In this document: piece after piece, positions 26,191-32,104 of the stretch
How positions within the stretch are numbered: the first letter of the stretch is position 1
How the letters are laid out: each line of letters begins with the position of its first letter
Origin: Myxococcales bacterium
GTDB taxonomy: Bacteria > Myxococcota > Myxococcia > Myxococcales > JAKAPL01
Assembly (NCBI GenBank): GCA_021783235.1
Contig: JAJXUD010000054.1
Span: 1 to 32,104 of the forward strand
Length of the DNA stretch: 32,104 bases
Direction of reading: 5' to 3'
The notes under the pieces: generated by a model
Databases searched by the model: none
What the model was told of the DNA's origin: nothing
The model's input: only the letters and a program-made list of their open reading frames with translations
Program-made: the position numbers and the translations under genes

Positions 26191-28233
26191 GTGTCGGCCA
26201 GCCTCGGCCAGATCGGCCGTTACACGATCGAACGAAGCCTCGCCCGCGGTGGAATGGCGGAGGTCTTCCTCGCCAGGGCCGAGGGGCCCGGCGGCTTCCA
26301 GAAGAGCGTGGTCATCAAGCGGATCCTGCCGGATCTCGCGGAGGACGGCCGCTTCGTCGAGATGTTCCTGAACGAGGCTCGGCTCGCGGCCCTGCTGAAT
26401 CACCCGAACATCGTTCAGGTCTACGACTTCGGCGAGGAGGACTCCGCCTACTTCATCGCCATGGAGTACATCCAGGGCGAGAGCGTCCGCAACGCCCTCT
26501 TGCATTTCCGCGACGCGGGGCGCCCGTTTCCCGTCAGGGCGGCGGCCCAGATCGCGGTCGGCGTCTGCGAGGGGCTGCACTACGCCCACGAGCTCTGCGA
26601 CCAGAACGGCGTCTCCTACAACATCATCCATCGAGACGTGACGCCGGAGAACATCCTCATCTCCAGCTCGGGGATCCCGAAGATCGTCGACTTCGGCATC
26701 GCCAAGGCGAGCTCGAACACCAACCGGACCGAAGCCGGTACGATGAAGGGCAAGTACGCCTACATGGCGCCCGAGCAGATCCGGGGCCACGGGGCCGACC
26801 GGCGGCTCGACGTCTACGCCGTGGGGGTCTGCCTCTACGAGCTGTTGGCCGGCCGCAAGCCCTTCGACGGCGAGCCGCTGCAGCTCCTGCACGCCATCCT
26901 CGAGGGGCGCATCCCACCGATCGCCGCCCTGAACCCGGCGGTCCCTCGAGAGCTCTCGGACCTCGTCGCGATCTCGATGGCCGTCGATCCCGAGAGGCGT
27001 TTCCCCGACGCCCACCGGATGGGTGACGCGATCGAGGACTGGCTGCTCGCGACGGGCAAGCGCGTCAGCGCGGTGGAGCTCGCCCACCTCGTGGCGGAGG
27101 TGGCGAAGGAGCGCAAAGGGGCTCGGCGAATCGACCAGACCTCCGGGCCGAAGGGCGTGCCCGGATTTCCGCCGGAGGGCGTCCTGTCGATGGGAGCGTC
27201 GCCGGCCGGGAGAAGGCCCTCCGGCGCCGGCCAGCGCGCCTCGGCGGAGGCCGCCGACGCGGTCGCGACGGTCTTCGAAGCGGTCGCGATCGACGGGGAT
27301 CACGAGGACACCCCGACCGACCTCGGGGAGGGCTTCGGGCCGACGGTCGAAAGCGAAAATCGGACCCGGATCCGGTCGTCGATGGCGAAGGCGGCGGTCG
27401 ACGACGCTCCGCCCGAGCCGATCGTTCGGGCCCCGCTGGGATCTCGACGTCTGATCCTCGCCCTCGGATCGCTCGGGGCGCTCGCCGTCCTGGCGGTGGG
27501 CTGGTTCGCGCTGCGCCGAGGGGCGCCGCCAGCCCGCGCGCCCCTCGCGGCGGTCGTCGAGGAGCGACCTTCGCCGGCGGCTCCCGCCACGGCTCCCGCT
27601 CCCGCGCCGCCGCCCGCTCCGGCGGCGTCCCCCCCGCCCCCGGTGCCTCCCGAGGCGACGGCGGTGGCTCCTGCCCCGGCACCCCCCACTCCCGCGCCCG
27701 CCCCCCCTGCCCAGCCGGACGGCGCCCAGACCGTCGCCGCGACCTCTCCGCCCCCGCGGGCGGCTCCCATCGAAGGTGGGCGCGGCGGCTCGACCCCGAG
27801 CGGTCCGGTCCAGCCCCGCCAAGGGCGAGGCTTCTTGACGGTCCGCTCCTCACCCTGGTGCGACGTCTACCTCGACGGCACGAAGATCGGCGTCACCCCC
27901 ATCTCCCGCTACGAGCTGCCTTCGGGCCGGCACTTCCTCGTCCTCAAGAACCAGAAGGAGGGGGCCTACCGAGAGACGTCGGTGAAGGTCGAACCGGGCC
28001 GCGAGGCGAAGGAGGCGCTCGTCTTCGGTCAGGGGACGCTGGACATCCGGGTGCAGCCCTGGGCGCAGGTCTTCGTCGACGGCAAGCCGCTCGGGATGAC
28101 GCCCCTCAAGCCGCTGGCCCTCCTCGCGGGCACGCACGAGCTGAGGCTCGTGAACCACGAGATCGGCAAGGAAGAGACGCGCCGCGTGGCCATCCGCGAG
28201 GGCGGCCGCGAGGTCGTCAAGGTCTTCTGGTGA
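26191..28233 (+). CDS. Membrane Ser/Thr protein kinase with two PEGA domains
   Basis: The 680-residue protein has a Hanks-type kinase domain: Gly-rich loop LARGGMAEVFLA (17-29), ATP-anchoring Lys43 (VVIKRIL), catalytic HRDVTPENIL (147-156), DFG (167-169) and APE (193-195). The usual catalytic-loop lysine (HRDxKxxN) is Thr151 here, a variant common in Myxococcota. A single membrane helix lies at about 416-436 (LILALGSLGALAVLAVGWFA), then an Ala/Pro-rich stretch (~440-540) and two PEGA domains (GFLTVRSSPWCDVYLDGTKIG-like near 546; GTLDIRVQPWAQVFVDGKPLG-like near 615). Kinase inside, PEGA sensors outside is the expected topology. The start is GTG 26191. It ends 5 bases from the convergent asd stop. 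Substrates are unknown. Confidence 0.93.
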   Translation: MSASLGQIGRYTIERSLARGGMAEVFLARAEGPGGFQKSVVIKRILPDLAEDGRFVEMFLNEARLAALLNHPNIVQVYDFGEEDSAYFIAMEYIQGESVRNALLHFRDAGRPFPVRAAAQIAVGVCEGLHYAHELCDQNGVSYNIIHRDVTPENILISSSGIPKIVDFGIAKASSNTNRTEAGTMKGKYAYMAPEQIRGHGADRRLDVYAVGVCLYELLAGRKPFDGEPLQLLHAILEGRIPPIAALNPAVPRELSDLVAISMAVDPERRFPDAHRMGDAIEDWLLATGKRVSAVELAHLVAEVAKERKGARRIDQTSGPKGVPGFPPEGVLSMGASPAGRRPSGAGQRASAEAADAVATVFEAVAIDGDHEDTPTDLGEGFGPTVESENRTRIRSSMAKAAVDDAPPEPIVRAPLGSRRLILALGSLGALAVLAVGWFALRRGAPPARAPLAAVVEERPSPAAPATAPAPAPPPAPAASPPPPVPPEATAVAPAPAPPTPAPAPPAQPDGAQTVAATSPPPRAAPIEGGRGGSTPSGPVQPRQGRGFLTVRSSPWCDVYLDGTKIGVTPISRYELPSGRHFLVLKNQKEGAYRETSVKVEPGREAKEALVFGQGTLDIRVQPWAQVFVDGKPLGMTPLKPLALLAGTHELRLVNHEIGKEETRRVAIREGGREVVKVFW

Positions 28234-28238
28234 GGCAG

Positions 28239-29321
28239 CTACCCGAGCTGGCCTCGCTCCTGTAGCAGCTCGGCGACCAGGATCGCGCCGCGGGCGGCGC
28301 CCATCTTGGTGTTGTGCGAGACCAGCAGGTACTTGAAGCCGTTCTCGAGGACCGGATCGGCGCGCAGCCGGCCGACGGTCGTGGTCATCCCGCCGCCGGC
28401 GTCGCGGTCGAGCCGGGGCTGAGGGCGGAACGGATCGGCCTGGAGCCGAATCCAGCGCTCCGGGGCCGAGGGGAGGCGGCTCGCCGGGCCGTCCTGGCCG
28501 AAGCGCTCGAGCGCCGCGCGGACCTCGTCGAGGCTCGCCTTCCGCCCGAGCCCCACGAAGACCGCCTCGGTGTGCCCCTCCAGCACGGGGACGCGGCTGC
28601 AGCTGCAGGAGAGCCGCGCGTCGTGGGGACTGATGCCGTCGGCGCCGACGCGCCCGAGGATCTTCCGGGTCTCGCGCTCCACCTTCTCCTCCTCGCCGGG
28701 GATGAAGGGGATGACGTTGTCGACGATGTCGAGCGCGATGACGCCGGGGGAGCGGCCGGCGCCCGAGCAGGCCTGCATCGAGGTCATCAGGACCGTCCGC
28801 AGCCCGAAGGCGTCGGCCAGAGGCTTGAGGGTGACCGCGAGGCCGGTGGTCGTGCAGTTGGGAATCGGCGTGATGAAGCCCCGCCAGCCGCGCCGCCGCC
28901 GCTGCGCCTCGAGGAGCGAGGCGTGGTCCGGGTTGACCTGCGGGATCAGGATCGGGACGTCGTCCTCGGCGCGGAAGGCGGACGCGGTGCTGATGACCGG
29001 GACCTCGCGGGCATAGCGCGGCTCCAGCTCGCGCGCCGGCTCGCTCTCGACCGCCGAGAAGACGCAGGCGAGGCCGTCCGTCGACAGCTGGGCGGCGTCC
29101 TCGACCGGCAGCTCGCCGAGCTCGGGGGCGAGCGGTTCGGCCGCGTACCAGCGGAACGCGCCGTTCGCGTCGGTGAGTGCCTCTCGCAGCCGTCTGCCGG
29201 CCGACCGCTCGGAGGCGGCGACCTTCGCCACCCGGAAGCGAGGGTGGTCTCTGAGCGAGGCGAGAAACTGCTGGCCGGCGAGGCCGGTGGCCCCGACGAC
29301 CGCGACGTCGAGCTTTGCCAT
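28239..29321 (-). CDS. asd: Aspartate-semialdehyde dehydrogenase
   Basis: The 360-residue protein has an N-terminal NADP-binding fold (VAVVGATGLAGQQFLASL), the catalytic cysteine in TPIPNCTTTGLAV (Cys156), and the C-terminal NTKMGAARGAILVAELL helix. The spacing and SMQACSGAGRSPGV are nearer to the archaeal/fungal-type branch than to the E. coli type. It reduces aspartyl phosphate to the semialdehyde for lysine/diaminopimelate, threonine and methionine. The ATG at 29321 follows TAGAAG (29334-29329) by 7 bases; AAGG inside that box is the only possible ribosome site. It lies 46 bases after the acyltransferase gene and may also be read through from it. Confidence 0.95.
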   Translation of the reverse strand: MAKLDVAVVGATGLAGQQFLASLRDHPRFRVAKVAASERSAGRRLREALTDANGAFRWYAAEPLAPELGELPVEDAAQLSTDGLACVFSAVESEPARELEPRYAREVPVISTASAFRAEDDVPILIPQVNPDHASLLEAQRRRRGWRGFITPIPNCTTTGLAVTLKPLADAFGLRTVLMTSMQACSGAGRSPGVIALDIVDNVIPFIPGEEEKVERETRKILGRVGADGISPHDARLSCSCSRVPVLEGHTEAVFVGLGRKASLDEVRAALERFGQDGPASRLPSAPERWIRLQADPFRPQPRLDRDAGGGMTTTVGRLRADPVLENGFKYLLVSHNTKMGAARGAILVAELLQERGQLG

Positions 29322-29367
29322 GTCGGGCCTTCTAGCACGGAAGCCGCCCGCGCATGAGGGCCGCCGC

Positions 29368-30237
29368 TCAGCCCCGCAGCCGCTCGGGCGCCTCGTCGGG
29401 GACCCCTTGGGGCGCCGGCGGCGCGAGGCTCGGGAGGCCGGCCTCCGTGCGCAGCCGCCGCTCCTCGCGGCCGAGCTCGGCGATCGCCTCGCGCATCCGG
29501 TCGGCGATCCGCTTGTGGACCGAGGGCCGATCCCCCTCGGCGTAGAGGTCGGAGAGGTCGAGGGGCCGGCCGAAGATCGCGAAGATCGGCTCCCGGCGCG
29601 TCCAGTTGTTCAGGACGGTCCGGGCGAGGCTGTTGCCCATGCCCAGGATGAAGACCGGAAGCACCGTGGGCCGCGCGAGCAAGGCGACCCTCCCGACCCC
29701 CGGCTGGGCCGGGAGCAGGTCGTAGGGATCCGGCCCCTTGTTGCGCGTCCCCTCGGGGTGGATGCCGACGAGCGTGCCCGGCGCGCGCAAGAGCTCGGCC
29801 GTCTCCTCCATGGCGAGCCGGTTGAAGCGGAGCTTCTTCCGATCGCGGAAGACCGGGGGGTACATCGCCCAGCCTCCGATGAGGGCGTTGATGAGAAGCC
29901 CGAGGGGCCCCTCGTAGAAGAAGCTCGCGCGGACGGGGAAGTAGAGCCGGCGCGACAGCTGGGCGCGCCGGTAGAGGACGGTCGAGAGGGCGAAGAAGTC
30001 GAAGAACGAGCGGTGGTTCGAGACGAGCAGGATGGGCGCGTCCGGCGGCAGGTCGCTGGCGTTCTCGAGGCCGACCGGCTGGATCGCGCGGCCGATGCAG
30101 AGCTCGAAGAGAAAGCCGAGCACGCTGTGCTGGTAGAGGGTGAGCAGCCCCTTGCAGCGCCGGTTGAGGAGGCGGGCGAGCCGATAGGCGAAGCGCTCGA
30201 AGCGCCCGAGCAGGCCGAGCGGGGAGGCGCCGGGCAC
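29368..30237 (-). CDS. PlsC-type 1-acylglycerol-3-phosphate O-acyltransferase
   Basis: The 289-residue protein has the acyltransferase motif I NHRSFFDFF (HxxxxD), a central KLRFNRLAMEE segment, motif III-like GIHPEGTRNKGPD and motif IV-like VLPVFILGMGN. Family members acylate lysophosphatidate or related lipids at the inner membrane. A hydrophobic stretch at about residues 36-50 (SVLGFLFELCIG) may anchor it. The GTG at 30237 lies 3 bases after the stop of the upstream membrane protein, so translation is coupled. Acceptor specificity is not certain. Confidence 0.9.
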   Translation of the reverse strand: MPGASPLGLLGRFERFAYRLARLLNRRCKGLLTLYQHSVLGFLFELCIGRAIQPVGLENASDLPPDAPILLVSNHRSFFDFFALSTVLYRRAQLSRRLYFPVRASFFYEGPLGLLINALIGGWAMYPPVFRDRKKLRFNRLAMEETAELLRAPGTLVGIHPEGTRNKGPDPYDLLPAQPGVGRVALLARPTVLPVFILGMGNSLARTVLNNWTRREPIFAIFGRPLDLSDLYAEGDRPSVHKRIADRMREAIAELGREERRLRTEAGLPSLAPPAPQGVPDEAPERLRG

Positions 30238-30240
30238 GGC

Positions 30241-30795
30241 TCAGGGAAGCCCGACGGGGAGGCACCAGACCGCGTCGGCGAGCCAGCTGCCGTCGACGTC
30301 GTGAAAGCCCGTCATCGACTTGCCGAACATGCTCACCCGCTCGACCCGGCGGCCGTCGACCACGGAGTCCTCGGCCACCTCCCAGTCGGGTTGCACGCGG
30401 ACCTGGGCGAGCCTCTTGCGGCAGGCCTCGATCGCGTCGGGGGTGAGCTGGTCCTGGACCTCGGGCATGAACGTCGCCTTGAACTCCCGGTCGCGCCCCT
30501 CCTCGAGGAGCCGGACCTGGGTGGAGATGGTCGCCTCGGGGCTGATGAGGGAGAAGCGCGCGAACCCAGGGCCGCCGTCGCTCGCGGGCGGCGGCATGGG
30601 CCGCGGCGCCGCGGCCGCGGGGAGGAAGGCCGGCGGTCGCCGCGGAATCGAGATCTTTGGCCGGACGAGGCTCGGGGGAGGCGGGGGCGCGGGGGCGCTG
30701 GGCGGCTCGCGGAGCAGCAGGAAGGCGAGGAGTCCGAGCAGCCCGGCGGCGGCGAGGAGCGCCAGCGCGAGGCGGTTTCCAGTGGGCGCGGGCAC
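30241..30795 (-). CDS. Unrecognised single-pass membrane protein
   Basis: The 184-residue protein has one N-terminal membrane helix (LALALLAAAGLLGLLAFLLL), a Pro/Ala-rich linker (about residues 30-75), and a soluble domain outside (ISPEATISTQVRLLEEG, MPEVQDQLTPDAIEACRKRL) that ends in SMFGKSMTGFHDVDGSWLAD and AVWCLPVGLP. I do not recognise the domain. GTG 30795 has AGGAGG 7-8 bases upstream, though that sequence also overlaps the -10 box. It is the first gene of an apparent operon with the acyltransferase and perhaps asd. A role in envelope lipid handling would be inference from position only. Confidence 0.75.
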   Translation of the reverse strand: MPAPTGNRLALALLAAAGLLGLLAFLLLREPPSAPAPPPPPSLVRPKISIPRRPPAFLPAAAAPRPMPPPASDGGPGFARFSLISPEATISTQVRLLEEGRDREFKATFMPEVQDQLTPDAIEACRKRLAQVRVQPDWEVAEDSVVDGRRVERVSMFGKSMTGFHDVDGSWLADAVWCLPVGLP

Positions 30796-30803
30796 GCCCT
30801 CGC

Positions 30804-30832
30804 CTCCTATCCGGTTCCGGCGCCGCGGTCAA
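30804..30832 (-). promoter_or_regulatory. Promoter of the membrane protein-plsC operon
   Basis: TTGACC (30832-30827), 17 bases, TAGGAG (30809-30804), then 8 bases to GTG 30795. The -10 box overlaps an AGGAGG that would otherwise serve as ribosome site, so the start could be leaderless or leadered from further upstream. Confidence 0.45.
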
Positions 30833-31028
30833 CAGCGGCGGGGCTCCCCTGATCCGTCGATAAGGGCGCATCTGCTTCGTTGTCGGGCTGGCTGCGGTGC
30901 TCATTACCCCACCACGGTAACTCCGCTCCTCGCCAGCCCTCCGCCTCGCATCTGCACCCTTCTCGACGGCCAGGGCGTTGGGGTGCAAGGGATTCGCTCG
31001 TTACGGACGGATCTGGGGGCTCGAAAAG
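30833..31028. other. Non-coding spacer between divergent genes
   Basis: Together with the two flanking promoters this forms a gap of about 307 bases between the minus-strand membrane protein and the plus-strand PilZ gene. Neither strand shows a convincing reading frame, tRNA or strong terminator. It is somewhat less GC-rich than the genes, which suits a divergent control region. Confidence 0.5.
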
Positions 31029-31056
31029 TTGATTTCGGCGGGAGCCGGGCTACCGT
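31029..31056 (+). promoter_or_regulatory. Promoter of the PilZ gene
   Basis: TTGATT (31029-31034), 16 bases, TACCGT (31051-31056), leaving a leader of about 40 bases with GAGGAGG (31091-31097). The -10 context GGGCTACCGT matches that of lipoprotein copy A. Confidence 0.45.
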
Positions 31057-31102
31057 CGCCGGAGAGGGTCGCGCCACCGCGGCCCCCCATGAGGAGGATC
31101 CG

Positions 31103-31402
31103 ATGGGACATCTGCGAAACCATCCCCGCGTCGCCAGCGGCCGGCCGGTCGAGATCGATCCTGGAGGCGCCGCCATCCGGGGGGAGGCGCGCGACCTGTC
31201 GATGGCCGGCTGCTTCGTCGTCGCGAAGAGCGCGCCGGCCTCGGAGGCGATCGAGATCGTCTTCGCCGAGGGGGGCGAGCAGATCCGCTGCCGGGGTCGG
31301 ATCGTGCGGCGGAGCCTCGAAGGCGTCGCGGTCCGGTTCGAGCGGCTCGACTGGGCTGACCTCTTCGGCCTCGCCCGGCTGGTCTCGCCCGCCCTGGGCT
31401 AG
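31103..31402 (+). CDS. PilZ-domain protein
   Basis: The 99-residue protein is a single PilZ domain. It has an N-terminal Arg cluster (HLRNHPRVASGRPVEI) and the DLSMAGCFV segment, which matches the D/NxSxxG part of the cyclic-di-GMP site. The beta-strands IRCRGRIVRRSLEGVAVRFERL follow. The family usually binds cyclic-di-GMP and modulates motility, exopolysaccharide or other envelope functions. The N-terminal RxxxR spacing is not perfectly canonical, so ligand binding is likely but not certain. ATG 31103 has GAGGAGG five bases upstream. Its stop shares CTAG with the stop of the convergent 56-residue ORF. Confidence 0.85.
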   Translation: MGHLRNHPRVASGRPVEIDPGGAAIRGEARDLSMAGCFVVAKSAPASEAIEIVFAEGGEQIRCRGRIVRRSLEGVAVRFERLDWADLFGLARLVSPALG

Positions 31403-31569
31403 CTCGCCCGGGGCTTCGGCGGGGCGTTCGTCGTGAGGTAGAGCGCCCGGCAGAGGTGGCCCTTCGCGCAGTTCCGCGCGCCGGTGCGCCCGTCCCGTTC
31501 GAGCTCGATGAGGACCTTCCGGCAGCAGTCGGCCCGGTCCTTGTACTTCTGCTCCAGCAGGTCGGCCAT
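31399..31569 (-). CDS. Small Cys-rich protein, 56 residues
   Basis: The frame runs from ATG 31569 to a TAG at 31401-31399. The product opens MADLLEQKYKDRADCCRKVL and continues with CAKGHLCRALYL; Cys residues are at 15, 16, 34 and 40, with a basic Pro-rich tail. Codons are strongly G/C-ending. It starts 9 bases after the stop of the zinc-knuckle gene, so the two are probably cotranscribed. The only ribosome site candidate is AAGG, very close to the ATG. I do not recognise the family; metal binding is plausible from the four Cys and one His. Confidence 0.6.
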   Translation of the reverse strand: MADLLEQKYKDRADCCRKVLIELERDGRTGARNCAKGHLCRALYLTTNAPPKPRAS

Positions 31570-31578
31570 GGCCTTGCG

Positions 31579-31890
31579 TCAGGCCGCGGGGGCGGCCGCG
31601 GGAGCGGGTGCCGCCTCGGAGGCGCCCTTCCGCGCGGCCTTCCAGGCATCGAGGTGCTGCTGGCAGAGGCCGCGCGCGACGGTCGGCTTGCGGCACTCGG
31701 CGGTCGAGCAGCTTCGGAAGCGACGGTGGGGCAGCTCGCCCTGCCGCCACTTCTTGTAGTGGAAGAAGCAGTAGCTCTTGGCTCGATAGGCCCGCTTGCA
31801 GCCCTGGACCGTGCAGCTCTTCTTGCCGCCGCTCTTCGGGGTCGGGCTCTGACGCTTCGCCTGCTTCGCCGCGGTCTTCTTCTCGGCCAT
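31579..31890 (-). CDS. Small protein with two C-x4-C-x9-C-x2-H zinc-knuckle repeats
   Basis: The 103-residue protein has a Lys/Ala-rich N-terminus (AEKKTAAKQAKRQSPTPKSG), then two homologous motifs: CTVQGCKRAYRAKSYCFFH and CSTAECRKPTVARGLCQQH. Each has C-x4-C-x9-C-x2-H spacing and is followed by an aromatic/basic helix (YKKW; LDAW). The tail is Ala/Pro-rich. The pattern suggests two zinc-binding knuckles and a nucleic-acid or protein-binding role, but no function can be assigned. ATG 31890 has CAGGAGCG about 10 bases upstream. Its leader is unusually A/T-rich for the window. Confidence 0.8.
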   Translation of the reverse strand: MAEKKTAAKQAKRQSPTPKSGGKKSCTVQGCKRAYRAKSYCFFHYKKWRQGELPHRRFRSCSTAECRKPTVARGLCQQHLDAWKAARKGASEAAPAPAAAPAA

Positions 31891-31926
31891 GGACCAATCG
31901 CTCCTGACGGGTTTGGAAAAGCGCTC

Positions 31927-31939
31927 CTGTTTAAAACAG
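31927..31939. promoter_or_regulatory. A/T-rich palindrome in the zinc-knuckle promoter
   Basis: CTGTTTAAAACAG has perfect 6-base arms around one base, and it covers the -10 region. It is the most A/T-rich site nearby and a reasonable operator candidate. Confidence 0.4.
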
Positions 31940-31956
31940 CGGGGGTGCGAAGGCAA
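31929..31956 (-). promoter_or_regulatory. Promoter of the zinc-knuckle gene
   Basis: TTGCCT (31956-31951), 16 bases, TTAAAC (31934-31929). It leaves a leader of about 30 bases. CAGGAGCG occurs twice in the leader (31929-31922 and 31906-31899); the second is the ribosome site. Confidence 0.45.
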
Positions 31957-32013
31957 GCGTTGCGGCGCTCGCGAGGCCGCGGGCAGGGCGACGGACCAGG
32001 GCCCGCGGGTGGC

Positions 32014-32048
32014 GGGCGCCCGGGGACCGTTCGGGTCCCCGGACGCCC
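32014..32048. terminator. Strong GC-rich hairpin near the right edge
   Basis: Arms 32014-32028 and 32034-32048 pair over 15 positions with one mismatch around loop GTTCG. No T-run follows on either strand. A weaker 7-bp inverted repeat (GGTGAGC/GCTCACC, 32050-32073) follows directly. It probably ends transcription of a gene beyond the edge. Confidence 0.4.
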
Positions 32049-32104
32049 GGGTGAGCTTCCGCGGCGGCTCACCGCGCCGTCGCTCGACGAACTACGGCGT
32101 CGAG

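Noticed and set aside
28314-30852. Long plus-strand frames opposite asd, plsC and the membrane protein
   Set aside because: Acidic/Arg-rich low-complexity shadows of recognised minus-strand genes.
32069-32104. Possible C-terminal end of a minus-strand gene (LDAVVRRATAR then TGA)
   Set aside because: Only eleven codons are visible and their third positions are not G/C-biased, so it cannot be supported.

Overview
The window is very GC-rich with strong G/C third-position bias. It carries Myxococcota-type marks: a Ser/Thr kinase whose catalytic loop reads HRDVTPEN, followed by a membrane segment and two PEGA domains; secreted lipoproteins built from Cys-rich Stig1-like repeats plus a glycine-rich domain; and PilZ and SPW proteins. 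A myxobacterial or related deltaproteobacterial chromosome is the best reading, inferred from gene content only. I see no tRNA, rRNA, CRISPR array, phage or insertion sequence.

Layout, left to right. 1-3261 (minus strand): an apparent operon reading HAD-type 5'-nucleotidase, family-2 glycosyltransferase, DUF2304 membrane protein and an unrecognised protein cut by the window edge. 3394-8587 (plus): two tandem paralogous lipoproteins whose repeat halves are nearly identical in DNA while their glycine-rich halves differ, followed by a 5'-truncated, frame-displaced domain remnant (8601-8994). 9012-9770 (minus): crcB (fluoride channel) with a DUF190 gene, divergent from carB and greA (plus, 9885-13643). 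13629-15286 (minus): a GT87/DUF2029-type membrane protein and an SPW-repeat protein separated by a large hairpin. 15418-19181 (plus): recG, a YciO/Sua5-family gene and xerD. 19194-20561 (minus): tryptophanase, divergent from metH and a short MetE-like gene (20663-25220). 25318-28233 (plus): a TPR/Pro-rich secreted protein and the kinase. 28239-30795 (minus): a membrane protein, a PlsC-type acyltransferase and asd. 31103-31402 (plus): a PilZ protein. 31399-31890 (minus): a double zinc-knuckle protein and a 56-aa Cys-rich ORF.

Most of the window is housekeeping: pyrimidine/arginine precursor synthesis (carB), methionine and aspartate-family synthesis (metH, MetE-like, asd), recombination (recG, xerD), transcript-cleavage factor (greA) and lipid synthesis (plsC). 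Two points stand out. The tandem lipoproteins show domain-restricted sequence homogenisation, as expected from gene conversion. Many genes have a recognisable -35/-10 pair whose -10 box ends only 6-8 bases before the start codon (often GTG) with no well-placed Shine-Dalgarno, suggesting widespread leaderless transcripts. Several convergent gene pairs end within a few bases of each other.
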